The notes below the pieces were generated by a model. The model saw nothing but the letters and a program-made list of their open reading frames with translations. It was not told where the DNA came from and did no database searches. This document shows, in pieces, positions 15,238 to 23,599 of a stretch of DNA of 64,000 nucleotides. Position 1 is the stretch's first letter, and each line of letters opens with the position of its first letter. Origin of the DNA: Chitinophagales bacterium (GTDB lineage: Bacteria; Bacteroidota; Bacteroidia; Chitinophagales; Chitinophagaceae). The stretch spans positions 2,418,001 to 2,482,000 of the forward strand of contig JACJXQ010000008.1 of the NCBI GenBank assembly GCA_020636495.1, given 5' to 3'. The position numbers were made by a program, and so were the translations under genes.

Positions 15238-16872
15238 CTAATCTTCAAACAGTTCAGTTATTACACTACCTGTACACCCATTCGGCATCTGTACATGAAG
15301 CATGGCAGCTAAAGTGGCAGCAATATCAGTCATATATACGGTACGATAAGTTTCACCTTCGGGAATACCCCACCCGTACCAAAGCAAGGGTATATGCGTA
15401 TCATAAGGACTCCAGGTACCATGCGTAGTACCTGTGTTGCTATGGCCACTATACCAGCCCGGCTTAAGAATGATCTGTAAGCAGCCGCTGCGCTCCCTGT
15501 TGTAACCGTTCACTATCATAGTGCGTATCGGTTCCGGAATCATAACCATGTCTGCCGTTTCCATATCAGCTACCATAGCCACCCCATCTTGTTGATAAAG
15601 CCACCTGATGACCAGCTTCTTTATCTCATCCCTGTCTAATCCTTTGCCGGCTATTAATTGTTCATCCAGGTAGACCTGGTAGTTATACAAGGCCCGAACA
15701 ACAGAGTCAACGCCTGTTTGTTCTACTAAGTATTCATTGACCTTACCGGTAGCTTCTGCCTGTGTTTCACTACCCGCTGGTATACGAAGTTGATTCATAT
15801 AAGCTGCATTATGCGCCGCACCATGATCTGCAGTAAGAAATACTGTATATTTTCCCTTCCCGACTTTATTATCCAGGTAACGCAACATTTGGGCTAATTC
15901 GAGATCCAGGCGTAGGTACATATCCTCCATTTCAATAGCATCAGGTCCATAATTGTGTCCGGCATAGTCTGTAGTTGACAACGTGATGCATAAAAAGTCG
16001 GTTTCCTCTCTTTGCCCCAACTGCTCCCCTTTTATACATGCCCTGGCTGCTTTTAGTGTCAGCGTGTTACCCCATGGCATAATTCTTAATCCATAATATG
16101 GCTTTTTTTTCTCCCGTGGAGTATAGTGCGGAAAAACAGGGGCATCTTCTCCCTGTAGTTTACCCTCGGTGACCATATTATCCCGGGTGCTATGAGTATA
16201 AGTACCTAATGGATACAAAGTCTTCCATGCCAGATCCACAAAGCTATCAGCCCATCGCCTGCCATTGAATCTCACCAGCCATGCCGGCAATTCATTCATA
16301 TAATAGCTACTGGTAATAAAGTTGCCGGTGCTGTCATCAAACCAAAACGCTCCATTGGCACTATGCCCTGCAGGTAATATACTCCCCCTGTCTTTCAACC
16401 CTATACCAAAGACCTTTGAATGTTGTTTAGATGCTATTCTTAATTCATCGGTTACCGTTGTAGTATACATGTTGCGCGGGCTCATCATACCTGCTCTCAT
16501 GCTCCCCCCTACCGACCGCACAGAATTATCTTCTACACAATACACTTCATTACCATTTTGCAGATCCAGCCAGTCATTGGAAGCAATGCCATGAATGGCA
16601 GGAACAGATCCTGTATATACACAGGCATGCCCGGGGCCTGTAAAACTGGGCAAGTAGTTGATCATTGTATTCTGGCAGTTATACCCTTCGTTTATCATCC
16701 TTTTGAAACCATCATCCCCATATCTTTCACAATATTTATACAAATAATCCCAGCGCATCTGGTCAACAACAATACCAACCACCAGTTTTGGGCGAGATAA
16801 AGCATCAGTCTTTTGTGCCGCCACACCTGTCACATGCAGAAAAACACATATATACAACAACAACTTTTTCAT
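15238..16872 (-). CDS. Alkaline phosphatase superfamily enzyme, PafA-like
   Basis: Exported phosphomonoesterase of 544 residues, from the ATG at 16872 (MKKLLLYICVFLHVTGVAAQ, signal peptide). The metal ligand region is VVGIVVDQMRWDY. The nucleophile is Thr78 in LPSFTGPGHACVYTG, the Thr-type site of PafA rather than the Ser of E. coli PhoA. Later metal ligands are seen in DYAGHNYGPD, TADHGAA and GTTHG. PafA-type enzymes release phosphate from organic phosphates in the periplasm. The upstream in-frame ATGs would put extra residues before the signal peptide and were not used. Confidence 0.8.
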   Translation of the reverse strand: MKKLLLYICVFLHVTGVAAQKTDALSRPKLVVGIVVDQMRWDYLYKYCERYGDDGFKRMINEGYNCQNTMINYLPSFTGPGHACVYTGSVPAIHGIASNDWLDLQNGNEVYCVEDNSVRSVGGSMRAGMMSPRNMYTTTVTDELRIASKQHSKVFGIGLKDRGSILPAGHSANGAFWFDDSTGNFITSSYYMNELPAWLVRFNGRRWADSFVDLAWKTLYPLGTYTHSTRDNMVTEGKLQGEDAPVFPHYTPREKKKPYYGLRIMPWGNTLTLKAARACIKGEQLGQREETDFLCITLSTTDYAGHNYGPDAIEMEDMYLRLDLELAQMLRYLDNKVGKGKYTVFLTADHGAAHNAAYMNQLRIPAGSETQAEATGKVNEYLVEQTGVDSVVRALYNYQVYLDEQLIAGKGLDRDEIKKLVIRWLYQQDGVAMVADMETADMVMIPEPIRTMIVNGYNRERSGCLQIILKPGWYSGHSNTGTTHGTWSPYDTHIPLLWYGWGIPEGETYRTVYMTDIAATLAAMLHVQMPNGCTGSVITELFED

Positions 16873-16946
16873 ATTTATCAACATATTAAGTAACAAAAAT
16901 GGCAATTACAGCTATATAAAGCACTATGTACCAACAATATTTTCCT

Positions 16947-16954
16947 TAATTTTG
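16947..16954 (+). promoter_or_regulatory. -7 box (TAATTTTG) of the 17003 gene
   Basis: Perfect TAnnTTTG match with a start site near 16961 and a leader of about 42 bases. The -33 region is not clear. Confidence 0.5.
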
Positions 16955-17002
16955 CCGATATTTTTTTGAAAGCCATTACATTTTAAACACAAGAGAGCGC
17001 AT

Positions 17003-18274
17003 ATGGATTTATTTGCCAAGTTTGAGAACAGGCTGGGACCAATAGGTGACCATGCTGATAAAGTGCCGGGATATTTTTCATTCCCGAAATTGGAAGGCGA
17101 GATTGGCAATCGCATGAAGTTCAGGGGAAAAGAGGTAATAGTATGGAGTCTGAACAACTACCTGGGTCTGGCCAACCATCCTGAAGTAAGGAAAGCTGAT
17201 GCAGATGCAGCACAGCAATATGGACTTGCCTACCCGATGGGTGCACGTATGATGAGCGGTAACTCAAATATGCATGAGCAATTTGAAAAACAACTGGCTG
17301 AGTTTGTGGGTAAACCCGATGCTATGCTACTGAACTATGGCTACCAGGGTATGGTATCTGCTATAGATCTGTTATGCGTTCGTCATGATGTTATTGTGTA
17401 TGATGCAGAATCTCATGCATGTATACTGGACGGTGTACGCCTGCATGCCGGTAAGCGTTTTGTTTTCAAACACAACGATATAGCGGATTGTGAAAAACAA
17501 TTGCAAAGAGCTAAAAAACTGGCCGATCAACAAGGTGGTGGCATACTGTTGATCACGGAAGGTGTATTTGGCATGTCAGGCAACCAGGGTAAAATTGCCG
17601 ATATAGTAAAACTTAAAGAAAAGTACGATTTCCGCCTGTTCGTTGATGATGCGCATGGATTTGGAACAATAGGCAAAACAGGTGCAGGTGTAGGTGAAGA
17701 GCAAAATTGCATGGAAGGTATCGATCTGTACTTTTCTACATTCGCCAAATCAATGGCCAGCATAGGCGGTTTTATTGCAGGTAATGTTGACATCTTAAAA
17801 GTACTGCGTTACAATACACGTTCTCAATTATTTGCCAAATCACTACCAATGCCCCTGGTAGTAGGTAATATGAAAAGGCTGGAGCTACTGCGCACACATC
17901 CGGAACTGAAAGAAAAATTATGGCATAATGTAAAGCGCCTGCAAAACGGATTACGTGAAAAAGGATTTGATATTGGCACGACCAATTCTCCGGTAACTCC
18001 CGTGTTCCTGCATGGCGACCTGACACTTTATGAAACAACACAGCTGATATATGACCTGAGGGAAAACTATCATATATTCTGCTCTGTTGTATTATATCCT
18101 GTTATTCCTAAAGGACAGATCATGCTGAGGTTGATACCAACAGCTACACACACTGACGAAGATATTGATCTGACCTTAAAGGCATTTACAGATGTACGTG
18201 CAAAACTGGAAGCAAAAGCTTACCCGCAGGAATTACCTCCTGATCTGATGGTTAAAGAGCCTATTGTTGGATAA
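17003..18274 (+). CDS. PLP-dependent alpha-oxoamine synthase
   Basis: 423 residues of the family that joins an amino acid to an acyl thioester (serine palmitoyltransferase, cysteate acyltransferase, KBL, BioF). Seen: NNYLGLANHPEV, the stacking His138 in ESHACILDG, DDAHGFG (Asp216, His218), and the PLP Lys249 in STFAKSMASIGGF. The C-terminus holds PVIPKGQIMLRLIPTATHT. In this phylum the likely products are the long-chain bases of sphingolipids or of sulfonolipids; the sequence alone does not decide between serine and cysteate. It is monocistronic, closed by a 44-base palindrome. Confidence 0.8.
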   Translation: MDLFAKFENRLGPIGDHADKVPGYFSFPKLEGEIGNRMKFRGKEVIVWSLNNYLGLANHPEVRKADADAAQQYGLAYPMGARMMSGNSNMHEQFEKQLAEFVGKPDAMLLNYGYQGMVSAIDLLCVRHDVIVYDAESHACILDGVRLHAGKRFVFKHNDIADCEKQLQRAKKLADQQGGGILLITEGVFGMSGNQGKIADIVKLKEKYDFRLFVDDAHGFGTIGKTGAGVGEEQNCMEGIDLYFSTFAKSMASIGGFIAGNVDILKVLRYNTRSQLFAKSLPMPLVVGNMKRLELLRTHPELKEKLWHNVKRLQNGLREKGFDIGTTNSPVTPVFLHGDLTLYETTQLIYDLRENYHIFCSVVLYPVIPKGQIMLRLIPTATHTDEDIDLTLKAFTDVRAKLEAKAYPQELPPDLMVKEPIVG

Positions 18275-18289
18275 TTTGAAATATAAGAC

Positions 18290-18333
18290 AATAAACAGAG
18301 TGGGCTGCTATATAGCAGCCCACTCTGTTTATT
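18290..18333. terminator. Perfect 44-base palindromic terminator
   Basis: Arms of 22 bases (18290-18311 and 18312-18333) are exact reverse complements, with an A-run on one side and T-run on the other. It sits between two convergent genes and should work in both directions. Confidence 0.85.
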
Positions 18334-18349
18334 ACATAACTTAAAACTA

Positions 18350-18553
18350 TTACCTGTCTTTCTGTATTAGTGCCCTGAACAACCATATTACCAACATAAC
18401 TAATAAAGTAATAATAAGCAGGCTAATTGGGAACAAAGTGTACGCTCCGGGAAAGTTTATTTTATCCAACATGTAATCTACCACCAGTCCGACAAGTGTC
18501 AGTAGTGCTAAAACAATTGCTGTCTTCCTTAATTTTACCAATGCCTCGTGCAT
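18350..18553 (-). CDS. Small protein with two membrane helices
   Basis: 67 residues from the ATG at 18553 (MHEALVKLRKTAIVLALLTL). The frame extends upstream, but this start places the first helix (11-28) right after a short basic segment. A second helix follows (about 40-58, PISLLIITLLVMLVIWLF), and the protein ends RALIQKDR. It is divergent from gldD, whose start is 63 bases away. The function is unknown. Confidence 0.6.
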   Translation of the reverse strand: MHEALVKLRKTAIVLALLTLVGLVVDYMLDKINFPGAYTLFPISLLIITLLVMLVIWLFRALIQKDR

Positions 18554-18604
18554 AGATGCTAAGATAATCAAAACATTCAAGCTGCAATTATCAAAATATC
18601 GCAT

Positions 18605-18612
18605 TAGTTTTG
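18605..18612 (+). promoter_or_regulatory. -7 box (TAGTTTTG) directly before gldD
   Basis: Perfect TAnnTTTG match ending 4 bases before the gldD ATG. If used, transcription would begin at or very near the start codon, giving a leaderless mRNA. No good TTTG lies at the -33 position. Confidence 0.4.
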
Positions 18613-18616
18613 ACGC

Positions 18617-19210
18617 ATGAACCGTTACATCGTACTACTGTTAGTTTGCGCATTTTTTATTTCCTGCAGACCGGAGGTATATACACCTAAACCAAGGGGA
18701 TATTTTCAAATAGATCTGCCGGAGAAAAGCTACACTACATTTGACAGTGCGGGTTTCCCTTATAAATTTGAATACCCCACCTATGGAAAGATAGTAACCA
18801 ACCCTGATTTCTTTGGCGACAAACCGGAGAACCCGTATTGGATCAACATCGAATTTCCATCAATTGGCGGCAAGATATATATCAGCTATAAGTATATCAA
18901 CAAAGACAACACATTAGAAAAGGTCAACGGAGACTTTTACCATATGACCTATACTGTACATGAGAAAAAAGCCGATTATATTCAGGATTTTTACCATAAT
19001 GATAATGAGCGCAAAGTATACAGTGCTTTCTTCAACGTCACCGGAGATGCGGCATCAGCCTACCAATTCTACGCTACCGATTCTGTACAGAACTATATGC
19101 GCGGAGCTCTATATTTTGAAGCAACCCCTAATGCCGACTCGTTGAAACCTGTGAATGAGTTTTTGAAAAAGGATATCAGCCACCTGATAGAAACGATTGA
19201 GTGGAAGTAA
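18617..19210 (+). CDS. gldD: Gliding motility lipoprotein GldD
   Basis: 197 residues with lipobox Cys at 17 (LLLVCAFFISC). The N-terminal family signature is complete: PKPRGYFQIDLPEKSYTTFD, then FPYKFEYPTYGKI, and PYWINIEFPSIGGKIYISYK. GldD is one of the lipoproteins needed for Bacteroidota gliding and type IX secretion. Here the gene is alone and not beside gldE. It ends 8 bases from the convergent sensor kinase gene. Confidence 0.92.
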   Translation: MNRYIVLLLVCAFFISCRPEVYTPKPRGYFQIDLPEKSYTTFDSAGFPYKFEYPTYGKIVTNPDFFGDKPENPYWINIEFPSIGGKIYISYKYINKDNTLEKVNGDFYHMTYTVHEKKADYIQDFYHNDNERKVYSAFFNVTGDAASAYQFYATDSVQNYMRGALYFEATPNADSLKPVNEFLKKDISHLIETIEWK

Positions 19211-19218
19211 AACAGGTA

Positions 19219-21273
19219 CTATAGCGGTATCTCAACATAAAAGGTTGTACCCCTCCCCTCTTCACTTTCAAACCATATCTTACCACTATGTGCCTCTACT
19301 ATCTGTTTAGTAATAGACAACCCTAAACCAAAAGGCTGCTCACCTGAAGTACCAAAACGTTTTGCTTCTGAGAACAGGTCGAAAACATGTCCTTTCATTT
19401 TGTCGGGTATGCCTATCCCATTATCTTGTACTTTAAGTATAAAAGAATCAGGATTTTTATTCAGGTCGATATTTATGACACCGCCAATAGAACTGAATTT
19501 TATTGCATTGGTAACCAGGTTACTGAGTATACGCAGTATCTTCTCCTCATTGACAGTTGCAGTAATATGATCATCCGGTGCCGAGAACCTTAGTTCCTGC
19601 CCTTTTTCCGCAGCCTTATATTTCAAGAGCTTCACCCTGTCTCTCATAACGGATGTAATGTCAACAGGCTCTTTTTCCAATTGTTCTGTGTTTAATGTTG
19701 CAACTTCAAGCAGGTCTTTGGTCAGTCCCAAAGCATTCTCATTCGATTTTTTTATCAGGTCTATGTACTCCAGCTGCTCTTCATCCAGTTTGTCAGTCTG
19801 CGACCTGAGTATGTCTACCAATGCCAGTGAAGAATTGATAGGGCTGCGCATATCATGCGAAACTGCTTTTAATATCCTGTCCTTTTCACCAGTGGCATTT
19901 TCCAGCTCTTGCAGTGTATTTTCCAGTTGTCTTCTCTGTTCGTTTATACGGTCATTCATTTCTGTCAGCTTAGCAACATGCACCTTGGAACGACGCAGGT
20001 TATTGATCACAAGAAATATGATAACAACTGCGAACAAAGCGATTATTATCAAGGCAACGAGATACATTTTCCGCTGGCTCGCAGTTTCTTCCAATACAGA
20101 TATCTTATATTCGTTACCAATATTCTTTACGTTATTGTCTAAGCTGGCCAGTGAAAAACTGATATCGTATTTTCTTGCCGTATCTTCTTTTGCCCTATAT
20201 GACTGCAAGTAGGAATAGGCCTTTTTAGTATCCCCCATTTTATCCCAATACTGCCAGTATACTTTGTCAAGCCTAAGCGAGACGTTTCTATCAGGTTGCC
20301 CGTTATTGATTTCCCCTATTTCATCGATAAGCCCCTTTGCTTCTGATAGCCTGCCGCTACCTATGTATAATTCAGCAAGCTTGAGACGGGTAAACTGAGC
20401 ATCAGTTGGCTCCTCTAAAATGTAGTCTTCCTGGGACAGGCTTTCTTTAAACATTTGTTCTGCACTATCGGGCATACCTGCTTTGGCATAAGCACCTCCC
20501 AGATTACCCTTTGCTATAGCTATCGCCAGCTCCATATGGCTTTTGCGTTGATCAGGAAAGTTTTCCCTGTTGCTTTCCAGCAGTTCTATATCCCTCTTAT
20601 AATATAGTATCGCACTGTCATATTGAGATAAACGTTCAAAGCATAATCCTATATCATTCAGCAACTCCTGTGTTCTGTAAAAGTACCCGAAGTTCCTTTC
20701 ACATGTAAGACAGTTATCATATGCACTAACAAAATACCTGGAAGCATCTTTATACTGACGGGTGCTAAACATGATGAGACCGATCTTAAGGTCGTAATAC
20801 CCGATCGCACAGGTATCATGATACTTTTCAGCCATTGATAAAGCTTTGTAATAATACTTGTATGCCACATCAAGATTCTTACGTCTTAATTCTTTGTCAG
20901 CTTTAAAGTAGTATGCCCAAAGATAATTGTCACGCGAAAAATTTGACGGGGGATTGTTATCTAAGAGCTGTATTGCACTGTCTGTATAAACAATTGCAAG
21001 GCTATCTTTCCCAATCCTGTCATACGAATCCGCATATAAGTACCAGACATAAAACCGGTCACTGATACTCCTGTTAGCAAATAAGGCATAGATACTATCC
21101 AGATATGACTTGTAACCCGGTATATCATGCGCGGTACGATATTCGCCAAGATCTATTGTAGCGGGCTCTACATATTCCGGTGTGTCTTCCTTCTTCTGAT
21201 AATTGTCGTCGCGTGTACATGAAGCAAAAACGACAACCACGGACAGCAAGCATAATATCATGCTGCGCTTCAT
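19219..21273 (-). CDS. TPR-containing sensor histidine kinase with lipobox-like N-terminus
   Basis: 684 residues from the ATG at 21273. The N-terminus (MKRSMILCLLSVVVVFASC) looks like a lipoprotein signal. About 380 residues of periplasmic TPR-type helical repeats follow. One membrane helix is at 403-424, then a coiled coil, a HisKA domain with His473 in AVSHDMRSP, and an HATPase domain (NLVTNAIKFSS, DNGIGIPDKMKGHVFD, GLGLSITKQIVEAHSG). The kinase would phosphorylate a response regulator, but none is adjacent. The in-frame ATG at 21378 would add 35 unlikely residues. The stimulus is unknown. Confidence 0.88.
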   Translation of the reverse strand: MKRSMILCLLSVVVVFASCTRDDNYQKKEDTPEYVEPATIDLGEYRTAHDIPGYKSYLDSIYALFANRSISDRFYVWYLYADSYDRIGKDSLAIVYTDSAIQLLDNNPPSNFSRDNYLWAYYFKADKELRRKNLDVAYKYYYKALSMAEKYHDTCAIGYYDLKIGLIMFSTRQYKDASRYFVSAYDNCLTCERNFGYFYRTQELLNDIGLCFERLSQYDSAILYYKRDIELLESNRENFPDQRKSHMELAIAIAKGNLGGAYAKAGMPDSAEQMFKESLSQEDYILEEPTDAQFTRLKLAELYIGSGRLSEAKGLIDEIGEINNGQPDRNVSLRLDKVYWQYWDKMGDTKKAYSYLQSYRAKEDTARKYDISFSLASLDNNVKNIGNEYKISVLEETASQRKMYLVALIIIALFAVVIIFLVINNLRRSKVHVAKLTEMNDRINEQRRQLENTLQELENATGEKDRILKAVSHDMRSPINSSLALVDILRSQTDKLDEEQLEYIDLIKKSNENALGLTKDLLEVATLNTEQLEKEPVDITSVMRDRVKLLKYKAAEKGQELRFSAPDDHITATVNEEKILRILSNLVTNAIKFSSIGGVINIDLNKNPDSFILKVQDNGIGIPDKMKGHVFDLFSEAKRFGTSGEQPFGLGLSITKQIVEAHSGKIWFESEEGRGTTFYVEIPL

Positions 21274-21423
21274 TTGGGTTCCGATAGGTCTAAAACTATT
21301 ATCTGCGCAAAACAAATACCTCATACGGCTACAAAATACAGCTTCTGGCTGATTATATATAGTATTACACATACCCAAAATGGCATCAAAAAAACTTCTA
21401 TTAGGTAATTAATGTCAATTCAT

Positions 21424-21431
21424 TAAATTTG
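21424..21431 (+). promoter_or_regulatory. -7 box (TAAATTTG) of tRNA-Arg(CCT)
   Basis: Perfect TAnnTTTG; the start site would be near 21438, 5 bases before the tRNA. The -33 element is weak (TTAG at 21401-21404, 19-base spacer). Confidence 0.6.
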
Positions 21432-21442
21432 CACCCCCAAAC

Positions 21443-21514
21443 GGCCTCGTAGTTCAATGGATAGAATAGAAGTTTCCTAAACTTTAGATACAGGTTCGAT
21501 TCCTGTCGAGGCTA
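21443..21514 (+). tRNA. tRNA-Arg (CCT)
   Basis: Seventy-two-base cloverleaf. Acceptor GGCCTCG/CGAGGCT and T arm ACAGG/CCTGT equal those of the tRNA at 13614. The D stem is GTTC/GAAT and the anticodon loop TTCCTAA reads CCT. CCA is not encoded. Confidence 0.93.
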
Positions 21515-21525
21515 CAACAACAAAT

Positions 21526-21558
21526 CAAGCGACTCATTTACGAGTCGCTTGTTTTTTT
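21526..21558 (+). terminator. Terminator after tRNA-Arg(CCT)
   Basis: Ten-bp stem CAAGCGACTC/GAGTCGCTTG around ATTTAC followed by seven T. Confidence 0.88.
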
Positions 21559-21597
21559 CAAATACTAACCATATTTTTAGAGGATAAATACGAGTTC

Positions 21598-21870
21598 ATG
21601 AAAAATATTTTGACCATATCCGGCGCACTGGCCTTGATGATGTTTGCTTTAACTTCCTGCCACAAGACATACGATTGTGTTTGTGATTTAAAAACCTATG
21701 CAATCGACACCCAGGATACATTGAAGACCGAGACAACTCACCACACCATCAAGGGTACAAAATATGATGCTGAAGATGCGTGTAAATATTATGAGACCGA
21801 GGAAGATTACCTGCAACGCCCGGCAATAGTATACCACTACTGCGGTATTGTTGAAGATTACGGTAAGTAA
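21598..21870 (+). CDS. Cys-rich mini-lipoprotein (family member 2)
   Basis: 90 residues. The lipoprotein signal is MKNILTISGALALMMFALTSC. The mature part starts CHKTYDCVCDL, matching the C-x-K-x-Y-x-C-x-C pattern of the proteins at 13766 and 28771. It continues with a Thr/His linker, YDAEDACKYYE and YHYCGI near the end. It is the longest of the three, with an insertion before the last Cys and a short acidic tail. It lies directly after tRNA-Arg(CCT) and has its own terminator. The role is unknown. Confidence 0.75.
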   Translation: MKNILTISGALALMMFALTSCHKTYDCVCDLKTYAIDTQDTLKTETTHHTIKGTKYDAEDACKYYETEEDYLQRPAIVYHYCGIVEDYGK

Positions 21871-21898
21871 TAAAACTATATAATATTAACATATTCAG

Positions 21899-21926
21899 CC
21901 CCGTACTGTAAGGTACGGGGTTATTT
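21899..21926 (+). terminator. Intrinsic terminator
   Basis: Eight-bp stem CCCCGTAC/GTACGGGG around TGTAAG, then TTATTTTTT. Confidence 0.8.
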
Positions 21927-21955
21927 TTTGTCTTACCTGAAAACAACACCACATA

Positions 21956-22552
21956 ATGAAATACTTGTTCTTACTGGCGATCACATGTCTCAGTTTTCCT
22001 GTTTTCGCCCAGTTTGCAGAAGACGCCCACAGTATATCTCCCCTGCTTATAAGCGAAGAGATACCTGCCGCAACACTACTGAATACAGACAACCAACCTG
22101 TACAGATACGCGATATAGTAAAGCAAAAGCCCTCTGTATTGATATTCTATCGTGGTGGCTGGTGCCCCTATTGCAATGCACACCTGGCCCAAATAGCCGG
22201 TATAGAGGATGAAATCATAAAAGCCGGGTACCAGGTAATAGCCGTAAGCCCGGACGCCCCGGAACAACTGCAAGTGACAGTAGACAAAAAAGAACTTAAA
22301 TATACCTTACTCTCAGACGGGGACGGGACTTTCTGTAAGGCTATGGGTATAGCCTATAAATCACCAGACCATAAATGGAAGACCAACCAACTGCAAAAGC
22401 ATTCAGGAGGAAAGAACCCGGGATTTCTACCGGTACCGTCTGTTTTTGTGGTAGATAAGAACGGAGACATACTATTTGAATACATCAACCCCGACTACAA
22501 ACACCGGATAGACGGTAAACTGCTACTGGCTGTGCTGAATGCTTTGAAATGA
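21956..22552 (+). CDS. Exported peroxiredoxin-like protein (AhpC/TSA family)
   Basis: 198 residues with a signal peptide (MKYLFLLAITCLSFPVFAQ). The thioredoxin-fold active site is FYRGGWCPYCN, so it keeps two Cys in a CPYC motif, typical of the peroxiredoxin-like subfamily. VIAVSPDAPEQ and LPVPSVFVVDKNGDI are the other family landmarks. It probably acts as a periplasmic thiol reductase or peroxidase; the substrate is unknown. The lipoprotein gene 49 bases downstream may be cotranscribed. Confidence 0.82.
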   Translation: MKYLFLLAITCLSFPVFAQFAEDAHSISPLLISEEIPAATLLNTDNQPVQIRDIVKQKPSVLIFYRGGWCPYCNAHLAQIAGIEDEIIKAGYQVIAVSPDAPEQLQVTVDKKELKYTLLSDGDGTFCKAMGIAYKSPDHKWKTNQLQKHSGGKNPGFLPVPSVFVVDKNGDILFEYINPDYKHRIDGKLLLAVLNALK

Positions 22553-22601
22553 TCTGAAGTTTATGGCATCATATTTGAGTTTGTTTTTATAAACCTACCT
22601 T

Positions 22602-23057
22602 ATGAGAATAACAACCCTGGTAATAACCATTGCTTCCTGCTGTTTGTTAACACAGTGTAATAAAATCAAAAAGTCAGAAATAGCATTATCTAAAGATCTG
22701 GTAGGTACTCATCAGCTGCACGGTATATATATATCATCATATCACTATAAAAATAACCAGTATGCAGATACCGTTAATATTGATTCCTTTATTCTGATTA
22801 TTTCATCGGTTACAGAAGATAGCATCAGTTGCCAGAGAAGTAATGGATACAAGAATGAACTTAATAGCTACACCTTACCCAGAATATGGAGCAATGCAGA
22901 CCCTGCAACTCATCAGTATAGGATTGAAGGGCAAAGTGGCATAATCGATTTGCAATACTCAAAAAGCTCGGATGACATCACCTATTTCACTGAGACATGG
23001 AACTCCGGCAGTACCGGTGAATCTGTAAAATATAACGAAATATTGCATGAGAAATAG
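22602..23057 (+). CDS. Lipoprotein of unknown function
   Basis: 151 residues with lipoprotein signal ITIASCCLLTQC. The mature domain is beta-rich (VGTHQLHGIYISSYHYK, DSFILIISSVTEDSISC, GIIDLQYSKSSDDITYFTETW) with no recognised family. A CATATTTG box at 22570-22577 may be its own -7 element. Confidence 0.55.
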   Translation: MRITTLVITIASCCLLTQCNKIKKSEIALSKDLVGTHQLHGIYISSYHYKNNQYADTVNIDSFILIISSVTEDSISCQRSNGYKNELNSYTLPRIWSNADPATHQYRIEGQSGIIDLQYSKSSDDITYFTETWNSGSTGESVKYNEILHEK

Positions 23058-23100
23058 CATTGATATAGCTTATAACAAATGCTTTTTTATGCACTAAAAC

Positions 23101-23128
23101 ACAAAGCTCCGCCATAGCGGAGCTTTGT
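23101..23128. terminator. Bidirectional terminator
   Basis: Twelve-bp stem ACAAAGCTCCGC/GCGGAGCTTTGT around CATA, between the convergent lipoprotein and thioredoxin genes. Confidence 0.8.
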
Positions 23129-23153
23129 TATATATTACTAACCCTATAATACA

Positions 23154-23471
23154 TTACAGGTGAGACTGTATCTTCTTCTCGAATACACCTTTGGGTGCTG
23201 CGCCCACTTGCTTATCTACTACCTGGCCACCTTTGATGAACAGTACCGCAGGTATACTGGTGATACCATACTCGATAGACAAATTAGGATTCTCATCCAC
23301 GTTCACTTTACCAACGTTTATTTTACCGTCATATTCAGTAGCCAAAGCCTCGATAGTAGGTCCTAAAGCCAGACAAGGACCGCACCATGGGGCCCAAAAA
23401 TCGATAACTGATAACTTGTCTGTGCTCAGCACTTCTGCCTCGAAATTAGCATCTGTATATACTGCTGCCAT
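23154..23471 (-). CDS. trxA: Thioredoxin
   Basis: 105 residues, no signal peptide: the cytoplasmic disulfide reductase. The active site WAPWCGPC, the conserved DFWAPWC strand, VDENPNLSIEYGITSIPAVLFIKGG with the cis-Pro, and the final helix are all present. It has its own promoter (23523-23553) and shares a terminator with the convergent gene. Confidence 0.96.
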   Translation of the reverse strand: MAAVYTDANFEAEVLSTDKLSVIDFWAPWCGPCLALGPTIEALATEYDGKINVGKVNVDENPNLSIEYGITSIPAVLFIKGGQVVDKQVGAAPKGVFEKKIQSHL

Positions 23472-23522
23472 TTTTATTTGTTTTATAATTAATTAAAATA
23501 ATTTTCTCATTAAGTAAGACGG

Positions 23523-23553
23523 CAAAAATACGACCATATTACAACTACTACAA
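23523..23553 (-). promoter_or_regulatory. Promoter of trxA
   Basis: Minus strand: TTG (complement of 23551-23553), 20 bases, TATTTTTG (complement of 23523-23530). The leader is about 45 bases. Confidence 0.75.
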
Positions 23554-23599
23554 TAGACGGCTCAAATACTCACATAAGCTATCCACATAGTTATTGACA

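Noticed and set aside
19219..21378. ATG at 21378 as start of the sensor kinase
   Set aside because: It would place 35 unrelated residues before a clear signal-like segment.
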